From positions 237,159 through 301,158 of the forward strand of contig NZ_SACT01000006.1 in assembly GCF_004016515.1 (NCBI RefSeq): a DNA stretch of 64,000 bases, in the 5' to 3' direction. The notes under the pieces were generated by a model. It was given only the letters and a program-made list of their open reading frames with translations. It was not told the DNA's origin and ran no database searches. The DNA is from Rubrivivax albus (GTDB lineage: Bacteria; Pseudomonadota; Gammaproteobacteria; Burkholderiales; Burkholderiaceae_C). The position numbers were made by a program, and so were the translations under genes. How positions within the stretch are numbered: the first letter of the stretch is position 1; the number at the start of each line of letters is the position of its first letter. Of this stretch, positions 57,548-64,000 are shown one piece after another.

Positions 57548-58252
57548 TCAGTCGGCGTCCTGCTTGCGCGCGAACACGTAGCCGGTGCCGCGCACGGTCA
57601 GCACCCGCTTGGGATTCTTGGGGTCGTCCTCGATCACGGCACGGATGCGCGAGACGTGCACGTCGATGCTGCGGTCGAAGGCCTCCAGCGGGTGTCCCTT
57701 GAGCGCGTCCATGATCTGGTCTCGTGACAGCACCCGGCCCGGCGCGCGCGCCAGCACCACGAGCAGGTCGAACTGGTGCCCGGTGAGGTCGCAGGGCTGC
57801 CCGTCCAGCCGCGCCTGGCGCGCGCCGAGGTCGATCTCCAGGCGGCCGAAGCGCAGCACGTCGTCGGCTGCCGGCTCCGGTGAGGCGCGGCGCAGCAGGG
57901 CCTTCACGCGCGCCAGCAGTTCGCGCGGCTCGAAGGGCTTGGGCAGGTAGTCGTCGGCGCCGATCTCCAGGCCGACGATGCGGTCGGTGGGTTCGCCACG
58001 CGCCGTGAGCATCAGCAGCGGCATGCGCCGCGTGCGTGCACTGGCGCGCAGTTCGCGCGTGAGGTCCAGGCCGTCGCCGTCGGGCAGCATCAGGTCCAGG
58101 AGCAGCGCGTCGTAGTTGTCCTGGGCCAGGCGCTCGCGGCCGGACGCCAGCGAGCCGGCGGTCTCCACCTCGAAGCCGTTGCGGCGCAGGTAGTCGCCCA
58201 GCATCGTCGTCAGCCGGGCATCGTCGTCGATCAGCAGCAGTCGGTTCGTCAT
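57548..58252 (-). CDS. OmpR/PhoB-family response regulator
   Basis: 234 residues. Receiver domain with LLIDDDARL (acidic pocket), phospho-Asp in LLLDLMLPDGDGL, Thr/Ser LMLTARGE, and Lys in LPKPFEPREL. DNA-binding winged helix at the C-terminus: LTGHQFDLLVVLARAPGRVLSRDQIM and VRGTGYVFA. Pairs with the downstream histidine kinase. Start ATG 58252. The 128-bp gap before the Spy-like gene contains a GC-rich inverted repeat (CCCCGGCG…CACCGGGG) and could hold the promoter. Confidence 0.92.
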   Translation of the reverse strand: MTNRLLLIDDDARLTTMLGDYLRRNGFEVETAGSLASGRERLAQDNYDALLLDLMLPDGDGLDLTRELRASARTRRMPLLMLTARGEPTDRIVGLEIGADDYLPKPFEPRELLARVKALLRRASPEPAADDVLRFGRLEIDLGARQARLDGQPCDLTGHQFDLLVVLARAPGRVLSRDQIMDALKGHPLEAFDRSIDVHVSRIRAVIEDDPKNPKRVLTVRGTGYVFARKQDAD

Positions 58253-58380
58253 CGCGGGCCGGTGCCGGTGGCGGGCCAACCGCCCCCTGCACGCAAAAGA
58301 CCCCGGCGCCACGGCCGCCAAGGCCGGTTCACCGGGGTGAAGGCCTGGCGTCCAGGCCGGAGGAGTGTTCAGGATAACGC

Positions 58381-58908
58381 TCAACCGCCGTGGCGGCGAC
58401 CGTCGGCATCATGGCGCCCACGGTGACCGTCGGCACGGCGCTCGGACCGCTCGGCCATCAGGGCGGCGATCTGCTGGCGCTGCTCCACGGTGAGCACCCG
58501 GCTGGCCTCGACCATGGCCTGGGTCATGCGCTGGCTGGCGGCGTCATGGCGGGCCAGCATCTGCTGGCGCAGCGACTCCACCGCGGCTTCGTCGATGCTG
58601 GGCTGCGTGAACAGCTCGCGCATCTGCATGTGCAGGTTGCGGCCTTCCTCGCGCTGGGCGCGCAGGTCGGTGCGGGCGGCGTCCATGATCTGCGTGATCT
58701 GAGCCCGCTGCTCGGCGCTGGCGCCGACCTTCTCGAGCATGCGCTGGTTCAGTGCCGGGGCCCCGAAGCCCTCGCCGCGCATCCCGCGGTCACCCGGCCC
58801 GGCCCAGGCGGCCGTGGCCGACACGGTGCCGGCTGCGGCCAGGGTGGCCAGCGCCAGCAGGCGGCGCATTGCAAGCGATCGAGACGTGGTGATGAGGCTG
58901 GTGTGCAT
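58381..58908 (-). CDS. Spy/CpxP-family periplasmic protein
   Basis: 175 residues with a signal peptide (cleaved after about residue 36, AWAGPGD). Two LTxxQ-like motifs mark the Spy/CpxP fold: ASAEQRAQITQIMDAARTDL and LTVEQRQQIAALMAERSERR. The C-terminal tail is His/Asp/Arg-rich (HRGRHDADGRRHGG), a possible metal site. ATG 58908 has GGGAGA 5 bp upstream. Upstream of the two-component genes on the same strand, so it may be both target and modulator of that system, as CpxP is for Cpx. Confidence 0.85.
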   Translation of the reverse strand: MHTSLITTSRSLAMRRLLALATLAAAGTVSATAAWAGPGDRGMRGEGFGAPALNQRMLEKVGASAEQRAQITQIMDAARTDLRAQREEGRNLHMQMRELFTQPSIDEAAVESLRQQMLARHDAASQRMTQAMVEASRVLTVEQRQQIAALMAERSERRADGHRGRHDADGRRHGG

Positions 58909-59010
58909 GGCGGTCTCCCGAGGGTTGAAGCGGATGTGTGCATCCTCGTCCCAGGGTTTGTCGCCGCCATGCGCGCGCAGTAAAGATGCGTGAATGCAGC
59001 TGCCGCTGGT

Positions 59011-59934
59011 TCAGCCGGCTGACTCCACGCGCACCAGGCGGCGCTGAAGCTGGTACAGCGGCTGCGCGCTGCGCAGATCCAGCCGCAGGACCAGGCCACT
59101 GCCGCGGTCGACGACCATCGCGCCGTCGAGCCGGGTCGATCCCTCACCTTGCGGGGCGTCGCCATAGAGTTCGATCACCGCGACGTCGAAGGCGCGCCCG
59201 GCGATGGACTGCGGCCCCACCGCCACCACCTGGCCACGCACGCGGGCACGGGTCTGGCCATCGCCACTGATCTGCAGGTGACCAGCCAGCACGTCGCCCA
59301 GCGCCATGCCAGGGCGCAGCAGGCGCTCCCAGATCACCACGCCGGGCGGCGCCTCGAGCACGTTGCCGGCCAGATCCTGGCGCCAGCGCGTGGGCACGCC
59401 AACGGCATCGGTGACGAACTCGATCTCGTCGCGCCGCAGGGTGGTCATGGTCATGTTGAGCGCCCGCAGCGGGTCGCGCGCCGTGGCGCGCTCCTCATAG
59501 ACCATGCGCTCGCCGGGCAGCACCGGCATCGCCGCGGCGCGCGCGGGCGCCATCTCGGCCGGCGGCGGCGGGCAGGCGTTGCGGCGGGCGGCCTCGTGCA
59601 GGGCCTCGAACCTGCCCTTCAGGGCCGCCAGTTCGTCCGACTCGGCGCCGTCCGGGCGCATGGCCAGCAGCGCCGGCCAGAACACCATCAGGCCCACGCC
59701 CAGCGCCACCACGTGCTGACCGGCGCGCTCGTCGACGATCCAGGACAACTCCACCGCACGTTGCTGAACGCGGTCCATCTCCGCCTGCAGCCGGTCACAA
59801 CTCCAGGGCTGGAACTCGGCCGGGTCGACGATCGCCGGCCGCACGTCGACCGCACGTGTGGCGCAGCCGGAGGTCAGCGAGACCGCGCAGGCCAGCGCGA
59901 GTGACGCATGTCGGAAGGAAGCTGTGCCAGACAC
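59011..59934 (-). CDS. Putative outer-membrane lipoprotein, unknown function
   Basis: 307 residues (317 if ATG 59964 is used). GTG 59934 is preferred because the signal sequence FRHASLALACAVSLTSGC begins right there; the lipobox LTSGC gives a lipidated Cys. A hydrophobic segment (GLMVFWPALLAM) occurs at about 75–90, unusual for an exported lipoprotein and possibly a second membrane contact. The rest is a beta-rich region with no recognised domain. Follows the small LTxxQ-like gene on the same strand. Confidence 0.65.
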   Translation of the reverse strand: MSGTASFRHASLALACAVSLTSGCATRAVDVRPAIVDPAEFQPWSCDRLQAEMDRVQQRAVELSWIVDERAGQHVVALGVGLMVFWPALLAMRPDGAESDELAALKGRFEALHEAARRNACPPPPAEMAPARAAAMPVLPGERMVYEERATARDPLRALNMTMTTLRRDEIEFVTDAVGVPTRWRQDLAGNVLEAPPGVVIWERLLRPGMALGDVLAGHLQISGDGQTRARVRGQVVAVGPQSIAGRAFDVAVIELYGDAPQGEGSTRLDGAMVVDRGSGLVLRLDLRSAQPLYQLQRRLVRVESAG

Positions 59935-59983
59935 GCGGCTATTGTGCCCCGGCAGGCCTGCCATTTCGGCGTGTGCCGGCAGC

Positions 59984-60286
59984 TCAGCTCGGCTCGCTGG
60001 CAATCGGTCCCGGGCTGGGTGCCTTGACGGACGGACGTTCGGACAGGCGCTTGGCCGCGTCGGGGCGGCGCTCGGCCATGCGCTGCCGGGCAGCCTCGCG
60101 ATCCTCGGGCGTCATCGACGCCCACTTCTCGCGCAGCTTCTCCTTCATGGCCGCCTTTTGCTCGGGCGTCATGTTCTGCATGCGCTCACGCAGCGCCTCG
60201 CGGTCGGGCTGGGCTTGCGCCAGGCCGCTGGCAGCGGCAGCCGACAGCAGCAGGGCGGCGAACAGGGCAATCGTCGATCGGGTCAT
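59984..60286 (-). CDS. Small periplasmic Spy-like/DUF3106-like protein
   Basis: 100 residues with a signal peptide (STIALFAALLLSAAAASGLAQA). The mature part is highly charged and helical, with repeated MTPEQKAAMKEKLREKWASM and MTPEDREAARQRM, the repeating MTPE(Q/D)+ pattern seen in small Spy-like or DUF3106-like proteins. AGGAG 7 bp upstream fixes ATG 60286. Possibly a periplasmic chaperone or metal-related protein; uncertain. Confidence 0.7.
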   Translation of the reverse strand: MTRSTIALFAALLLSAAAASGLAQAQPDREALRERMQNMTPEQKAAMKEKLREKWASMTPEDREAARQRMAERRPDAAKRLSERPSVKAPSPGPIASEPS

Positions 60287-60417
60287 GGGCGTCTCCTGGC
60301 GACATGGGACATCGCGCCCTAACGCGGGGGCGTGTCGCGGCGCCGACGTCCGTCTGCAAGACTTTGTTGTCCGCCCGTTAAGCTGTGTGCCGTTCGATGC
60401 CCTGGCCAGCGCCCACC

Positions 60418-61503
60418 ATGACCGATCGCGCACACGATACCGAGACCGACGAGCCGCCACCGCCAGCGGCACTGCACTACCCACTGGGCGACCCGCCAGC
60501 GCCCGGCGAAGCGCGCGAGGTGCGTCCCGGCGTGCTGTGGCTGCGCATGCCGCTGCCGTTTGCGCTCAACCACATCAACCTGTGGGCGCTGGCAGATGGC
60601 GACGGCTGGGCCGTCGTGGACACCGGGACCCAGACGCCCGAGGTCCTGGCCGCGTGGCGCGCGCTGCTGGCGCCCGCCGGCGCGCTGCGAGGGCGCCCGG
60701 TGACGCGCGTGATCGCCACCCACATGCACCCGGACCACATGGGCATGGCCGGCTGGCTGACGCGCAAGCACGACGCGCGGCTGTGGATGACGCGCGAGGA
60801 GTACCTGATGTGCCGCACGTTGGCCGCCGACACCGGCCGCGAGGCGCCGGACGACGCGATCCGCTTCTACCGGCGCTGCGGCTGGCCGGAGGAGGCGCTG
60901 GACACCTACCGCGCGCGTTTCGGCGGGTTCGGCAAGTACATGCATGCCCTGCCCGACAGCTACCGGCGCATCGTGCACGGCGAAACGCTGGCCATCGGCG
61001 ACCACGCCTGGCGCGTGACCGTCGGGCGCGGCCATTCGCCGGAGCATGCATGCCTGGTCTGCGACGATCTCGGCCTGATGATCTCCGGCGACCAGGTGCT
61101 GCCACGCATCTCGTCAAACGTCTCGGTGTTCCCGACCGAGCCCGACGCCGACCCGCTGCGCGAGTGGCTGACCTCCATCGAAACCCTGCGTGGCACCCTG
61201 CCAGATTCGCTGCTGGTGCTGCCAGCCCACGGAGAGCCGTTCACCGGCCTGCACGCACGGCTGGATCGCCTGGCTGCCGGGCATGCCAAGGCCCTGCAAC
61301 GGCTCCGCCGCAGCCTGAGCGAACCCCGGCGGGTGATGGACCTCTTCGGCGCGCTCTTCGCCCGCCCCATCGACGCCGCCAGCGAGGTGCTGGGGCTGGC
61401 CACCGGCGAAACCGTGGCGCACCTGAACCACCTGCGCGAGCGTGGCGAGCTGTCGGTGACCGTCGGTTCGGACGGCGCCTGGCGGTTCCAGCTGGACCAC
61501 TGA
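60418..61503 (+). CDS. MBL-fold metallo-hydrolase (LACTB2/glyoxalase II-like)
   Basis: 361 residues. Metal ligands: THMHPDHMG (HxHxDH), the middle His in GRGHSPEHACLV, Asp in ISGDQVLP, and a C-terminal His in LPAHGEPF. A C-terminal winged-helix-like region follows (about 290–361), as in LACTB2-type proteins that act on thioesters or RNA. Substrate unknown. Divergent from the small Spy-like gene; a strong hairpin ends it. Confidence 0.88.
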   Translation: MTDRAHDTETDEPPPPAALHYPLGDPPAPGEAREVRPGVLWLRMPLPFALNHINLWALADGDGWAVVDTGTQTPEVLAAWRALLAPAGALRGRPVTRVIATHMHPDHMGMAGWLTRKHDARLWMTREEYLMCRTLAADTGREAPDDAIRFYRRCGWPEEALDTYRARFGGFGKYMHALPDSYRRIVHGETLAIGDHAWRVTVGRGHSPEHACLVCDDLGLMISGDQVLPRISSNVSVFPTEPDADPLREWLTSIETLRGTLPDSLLVLPAHGEPFTGLHARLDRLAAGHAKALQRLRRSLSEPRRVMDLFGALFARPIDAASEVLGLATGETVAHLNHLRERGELSVTVGSDGAWRFQLDH

Positions 61504-61547
61504 GCGGCGTCGGTCGCGGCACCCGGCGATCACGCCCGACACCATAA

Positions 61548-61578
61548 ACGACAACGCGCCCGGCGGGCGCGTTGTCGT
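61548..61578 (+). terminator. Strong hairpin after the MBL-fold gene
   Basis: Perfect 13-bp stem (ACGACAACGCGCC with GGCGCGTTGTCGT) around a 5-base loop, 45 bp after the stop. No T-run follows directly (AGCTCTTCT). It marks the end of the normal GC-rich chromosome before the island. Confidence 0.7.
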
Positions 61579-61643
61579 AGCTCTTCTGGCGGAGCAGTAA
61601 TTCTAGCCCCACTAACCTGCTCAGGTCCGGATGCATCGTTTTT

Positions 61644-61670
61644 TGGTGGGGCCGGGGATTCGAACCTCGA
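61644..61670 (-). other. tRNA 3'-end-like fragment, candidate attachment-site remnant
   Basis: Read on the minus strand it is GAGGTTCGAATCCCC then GGCCCCACCA, the form of a T-arm plus acceptor end with CCA. No tRNA body precedes it: it follows the stop of the toxin-like gene by 12 bases. After TTCGAAT there are 14 bases rather than the usual 16 before the end, so it is not an exact tRNA end. It lies right at the composition change and may be the far-side repeat left by integration into a tRNA gene. Confidence 0.5.
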
Positions 61671-61682
61671 CTCGGCTAACGT

Positions 61683-62111
61683 TTACGTGTTTTTCTTCTG
61701 ACTTGGGCAAACAAGGTGCTCAGGATCCCACCATAGAAGCTTCACAACGTTCATGTCGCGAATACCGATAATCCTTGGCTTACCGGCGAAATGAAAAGAA
61801 AACACTTCATCAATGTCGTCTTGCTTGATTTCAGTCAGCCTTGCCTGAGCCTCTTTAGACAACCGATCTACTCCGATCGCATGGTGATCTGGCCCCTCAA
61901 TATCGCGCCAGTTCATTGAGTCAAACTGCTGCAATTTTCGAAGGATCTGCACCTCAACAGCCGCACCCACTGGCCAAGCAAAAGGGCCATTCAAATCTAC
62001 GGTTGAAAATCTCCAAGATGGACGCTGAGAATGACGAACCTCATGGGTTCTAACAGTCTTGGTATCCTTCCGACTCGTAGCTGAAGCTGGAGTTTTTTTG
62101 GACTTAGGCAT
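61683..62111 (-). CDS. Unrecognised protein paired with a Panacea antitoxin, probable toxin
   Basis: 142 residues, no confidently known family. The N-terminus is basic and disordered-looking (KSKKTPASATSRKDTKTVRTHEV). The folded part has SWRFSTVDLNGPFAWPVG, MNWRDIEGPDHHAIGVDRLSKEAQARL, and a C-terminus RIIGIRDMNVVKLLWWDPEH. The LLWWDPxH ending recurs in small proteins of unknown or toxin-like role, from memory. The ATG directly follows the Panacea stop (TAAATG), so the pair is coupled. By analogy to Panacea modules it should be the toxin. Low GC and foreign codon use compared with neighbours. Confidence 0.6.
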   Translation of the reverse strand: MPKSKKTPASATSRKDTKTVRTHEVRHSQRPSWRFSTVDLNGPFAWPVGAAVEVQILRKLQQFDSMNWRDIEGPDHHAIGVDRLSKEAQARLTEIKQDDIDEVFSFHFAGKPRIIGIRDMNVVKLLWWDPEHLVCPSQKKNT

Positions 62112-62549
62112 TTACTGGATGGAAGAGTAGTACTCCGCCATCGAGGCTAGGGTTATTTCGTGTTCACCACGATCTCCATCGGCCAAACCATTTCGAGCCT
62201 GCTTCCAGGGATCTTCCGAGTGAGTTTGATCACTCAACCACTGGGGTGACTTGCTGCCATACGAATTGAGAACCGCATCGATAGTCTCGATCTGGTCTCG
62301 AGTCAGTTCACCTTTGGCGAGGTCTGCAAAGGTATTTGAGTCAACCAGAAATTTCCCACGGTGAACTTCGTACAGATCACGGACAACTGGGCCGTTAGCC
62401 CAAGCCTCAATACGATTATCAAAAATTGGGGCGTCATCCCAGACTAGAGACCAAGCTTGGGAGTAAAAAACCAGTTTCTGCAGCTTCATAGCAGACATCT
62501 GTCCGTTCTTGGACAAAATGTAATGTGCTACGTCGAATGCGGATGCCAT
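62112..62549 (-). CDS. Panacea-domain (DUF4065, SocA/GepA-like) antitoxin
   Basis: 145 residues. The Panacea hallmark is clear: FDVAHYILSKNGQMSAMKLQKLVFYSQAWSLVW, then FDNRIEAWANGPVVRDLYEVHRG. Panacea domains are known as promiscuous antitoxin modules that neutralise unrelated toxins. First gene of the pair, with AGGAG 6 bp before ATG 62549, and a promoter with a TAGGT inverted repeat just upstream. Antitoxin first, toxin second is the usual order for these modules. Composition is much lower in GC than the chromosome. Confidence 0.82.
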   Translation of the reverse strand: MASAFDVAHYILSKNGQMSAMKLQKLVFYSQAWSLVWDDAPIFDNRIEAWANGPVVRDLYEVHRGKFLVDSNTFADLAKGELTRDQIETIDAVLNSYGSKSPQWLSDQTHSEDPWKQARNGLADGDRGEHEITLASMAEYYSSIQ

Positions 62550-62586
62550 GGTTTTCTCCTTGTTGATGCTCGCTCCAAGTCTGCGC

Positions 62587-62631
62587 TAGGTCTAACCTAA
62601 CATTGTATTCTTCTGGCGCCGTGATGAGCAA
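62587..62631 (-). promoter_or_regulatory. Promoter and candidate operator of the Panacea module
   Basis: On the minus strand: -35-like TTGCTC (62626–62631), 18-bp spacer, -10 TACAAT (62602–62607). A perfect inverted repeat TAGGT-TAG-ACCTA (62587–62599) lies at the expected transcription start, a fitting place for autorepression by the module. Spacer and boxes are close to the sigma-70 consensus. Confidence 0.55.
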
Positions 62632-62702
62632 GCAGCGTACTCAGTGTTGGCCAAGTTGTGCAATCTCTGCACTCCTTCGAAGCACCAGCCCAGGCAAGAC
62701 CC

Positions 62703-63213
62703 TGCCCTCCCGCACGATGATCGTGCCGTGATCGAAATCCAGATCCTTGACCCGCAGTTGCAAACCCTCACTGATCCGCATGCCCGTTCCATACAGAAGC
62801 TGGGCGAACAAACGATGCTCGCCTTCCAGAAAACCGAGGATGCGAACCACTTCATCCGGGGTCAGCACCACCGGCAAGCGCCGCGACGGCCGAGGTCTTC
62901 CGATCTCCTGAAGCCAGGGCAGATCCGTGCACAGCACCTTGCCGTAGAAGAACAGCAAGGCCGCCAATGCCTGACGATGCGTGGAGACCGAAACCTTGCG
63001 CTCGTTCGCCAGCCAGGACAGAAATGCCTCGACTTCGCTGCTGCCCAAGGTTGCCGGGTGACGCACACCGTGGAAACGGATGAAGGCACGAACCCAGTGG
63101 ACATAAGCCTGTTCGGTTCGTAAGCTGTAATGCAAGTAGCGTATGCGCTCACGCAACTGGTCCAGAACCTTGACCGAACGCAGCGGTGGTAACGGCGCAG
63201 TGGCGGTTTTCAT
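62703..63213 (-). pseudogene. intI1: Class 1 integron integrase, truncated (about 170 of 337 codons)
   Basis: The N-terminus is that of IntI1: [21 protein letters not shown], then [26 protein letters not shown] and [24 protein letters not shown], which holds the first catalytic Arg. The match continues to TIIVREG and then breaks at about 62702; the frame runs on 20 foreign residues to a stop at 62641. The His/Arg/His/Tyr part of the tyrosine-recombinase active site is gone, so it cannot recombine. The sequence from the break to the Panacea promoter is not integron. Confidence 0.93.
63098..63126 (+). promoter_or_regulatory. Integron cassette promoter Pc, weak variant (PcW)
   Basis: TGGACA (63098–63103), 17-bp spacer, TAAGCT (63121–63126), inside the intI1 coding region and pointing toward attI1. 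This is the PcW form of the class 1 integron promoter, intact despite the truncated integrase, and should drive the qac cassette. Confidence 0.9.
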
Positions 63214-63216
63214 GGC

Positions 63217-63242
63217 TTGTTATGACTGTTTTTTTGTACAGT
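63217..63242. promoter_or_regulatory. Inactive P2 spacing and LexA box upstream of intI1
   Basis: TTGTTA and TACAGT are 14 bp apart, lacking the GGG insertion that activates P2. CTG-N10-CAG at 63226–63241 is the LexA box known to repress PintI1. Only historical here, since the integrase is broken. Confidence 0.85.
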
Positions 63243-63250
63243 CTATGCCT

Positions 63251-63349
63251 CGGGCATCCAAGCAGCAAGCGCGTTACGCCGTGGGTCGATGTTTGATGTT
63301 ATGGAGCAGCAACGATGTTACGCAGCAGGGCAGTCGCCCTAAAACAAAG
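63251..63349 (+). other. attI1 recombination site
   Basis: Standard attI1 sequence with GCCGTGGGTCGATG, GATGTTACGCAGCAGG and AAAACAAAG at the crossover end. The usual G|TTAG junction reads GCTAG here, because the base after the crossover is C instead of T. The cassette follows at 63350. Confidence 0.9.
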
Positions 63350-63463
63350 CTAGATGCCAGATTTGGCGTTGCGTATGCTCACAGAAAATCGATAGCCGCA
63401 AGACTGTTTTTGGCAACTCATAGCCACTACAATTTCTCCTTCATACCGTAGAGGAGATTGCGC

Positions 63464-63796
63464 GTGAAGAACTGGATATTTCTGGCTGTTTCAATCTTTG
63501 GCGAGGTCATCGCAACTTCCGCACTGAAGTCTAGCCATGGATTCACTAGGTTAGTTCCTTCCGTTGTAGTTGTGGCTGGCTACGGGCTTGCGTTCTATTT
63601 CTTGTCTCTCGCGCTCAAGTCCATTCCGGTCGGTATTGCTTACGCTGTATGGGCTGGGCTTGGCATCGTGCTTGTGGCAGCTATTGCTTGGATTTTCCAT
63701 GGCCAAAAACTAGACTTCTGGGCGTTCATTGGCATGGGACTTATCGTCAGTGGCGTCGCCGTTCTAAACCTGCTATCCAAGGTCAGCGCACATTGA
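63464..63796 (+). CDS. qacF: Small multidrug resistance (SMR) exporter, QacF/QacL type
   Basis: 110 residues, four membrane helices, exports quaternary ammonium disinfectants and cationic dyes with proton exchange as a dimer. Conserved Glu14 in [13 protein letters not shown], then [15 protein letters not shown] and [15 protein letters not shown]. The GTG at 63464 is chosen: GAGGAG lies 7 bp upstream, while the in-frame TTG at 63458 is only one base from it. Sequence matches the integron-borne QacF/QacL/QacH group; exact allele name cannot be fixed by eye. Lies in a gene cassette, likely expressed from PcW. Confidence 0.92.
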   Translation: MKNWIFLAVSIFGEVIATSALKSSHGFTRLVPSVVVVAGYGLAFYFLSLALKSIPVGIAYAVWAGLGIVLVAAIAWIFHGQKLDFWAFIGMGLIVSGVAVLNLLSKVSAH

Positions 63797-63804
63797 CCGG
63801 GTTG

Positions 63805-63868
63805 GCATCTAACAATTCATTCAAGCCGACGCCGCTTCGCGGCGCGGCTTAATTCAGGCGTTAGATGC
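63805..63868 (+). other. attC site of the qac cassette
   Basis: Begins with inverse core GCATCTAAC and ends with core GTTAGATGC, with a palindromic centre (GCCGACGCCGCTTCGCGGCGCGGC) that can fold into the attC hairpin. About 60 bp, the short attC type. Crossover between 63860 and 63861. Intact in sequence. Confidence 0.92.
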
Positions 63869-63873
63869 ACTAA

Positions 63874-64000
63874 CAGGCTGCTGAAATACTCCCCAGCGTC
63901 CGAACCTGTTCAGCGGCTGTAGCCGCATTTTTCCGTATCCTGAAAGTCAACCCCTCAAAATCGCCTGCTTTCAGTCGCAAAGCACGGTTTTTTTGCCCCT
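63874..64000. other. Non-coding start of an unidentified element (possible IS end)
   Basis: After TTAGATGCACTAA, the same bases that start the usual 3' conserved segment, the sequence changes to CAGGCTGCTGAAATACTCC and is not qacE-delta. CAGGCTGCTGAAA looks like a terminal inverted repeat of an insertion sequence. No coding region is visible before the window edge. Identity unknown. Confidence 0.5.

Noticed and set aside
61644..61670. A complete tRNA gene at the island edge
   Set aside because: The bases on its 5' side are the end of the toxin-like coding region, not a tRNA body, and spacing to CCA is two bases short.
61683..62549. Panacea module as an integron gene cassette
   Set aside because: It lies on the integrase side, not downstream of attI1, and no attC-like core sites with the right spacing are seen around it.

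Overview
The window is a GC-rich chromosomal segment of a betaproteobacterium, most likely of the order Burkholderiales (Rubrivivax/Leptothrix/Ideonella-like). The evidence is gene content and order: polA–thrB–uvrD, ftsK–lolA–rarA next to trxB, rpmB–rpmG, Bug-type (TctC) binding protein, two Liv-type ABC transporters and a BPSS1780-family membrane protein. The genus is an inference. From about 61.6 kb the base composition drops sharply and an acquired region begins.

Layout. 1–6 kb: 5' part of polA (minus), small DUF2782-like protein, thrB, BPSS1780-type membrane protein, uvrD. 6–11 kb: a nucleotide/c-di-GMP block with a GGDEF–EAL protein divergent from guaC, guaC overlapping a TPR–GGEEF cyclase, then an S41 protease lipoprotein. 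12–23.9 kb: valS, a degenerate 2-hydroxyacid dehydrogenase homologue, galU, tusA-like, NUDIX hydrolase–cysM pair, tRNA-Leu(CAA), rhomboid protease, SDR epimerase, ferredoxin-type reductase overlapping a TctC binding protein, and a vanadium-haloperoxidase/PAP2-like protein.

23.9–36 kb: ten tightly packed minus-strand genes (feruloyl-CoA-synthase-like ligase, crotonase, thiolase, SDR, thioesterase, periplasmic binding protein, LivH, a fused LivM–LivG, LivF, acyl-CoA dehydrogenase). They read as one uptake-plus-CoA-dependent beta-oxidation operon, controlled from a perfect 16-bp palindrome by a divergent TetR-type regulator. The substrate is not visible. 36–41 kb: an esterase/depolymerase-like secreted hydrolase and a second livHMGF set lacking a binding protein.

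41–61.5 kb: mostly housekeeping genes: rarA, lolA, ftsK, a Crp/Fnr regulator, trxB, rpmB, rpmG, fatty acid desaturase, rsmB, purN, trpS, carboxylesterase, a third diguanylate cyclase, a DUF3717–DUF1289 protein, a MATE exporter, an OmpR-type two-component system with a Spy-like periplasmic protein, a lipoprotein, and an MBL-fold hydrolase ended by a strong hairpin.

61.6–64 kb: accessory island. From left to right it holds a tRNA 3'-end-like fragment, a two-gene module made of a Panacea-domain (DUF4065) antitoxin-like protein and an unrecognised partner (probable toxin), a class 1 integron integrase cut after about 170 codons, an intact PcW promoter and attI1, and one qacF/qacL-type SMR exporter cassette with its attC. 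The start of another sequence, possibly an insertion sequence replacing the usual 3' conserved segment, runs to the window edge. With the integrase dead, the qac cassette can still be transcribed from PcW but can no longer be moved by its own integrase.
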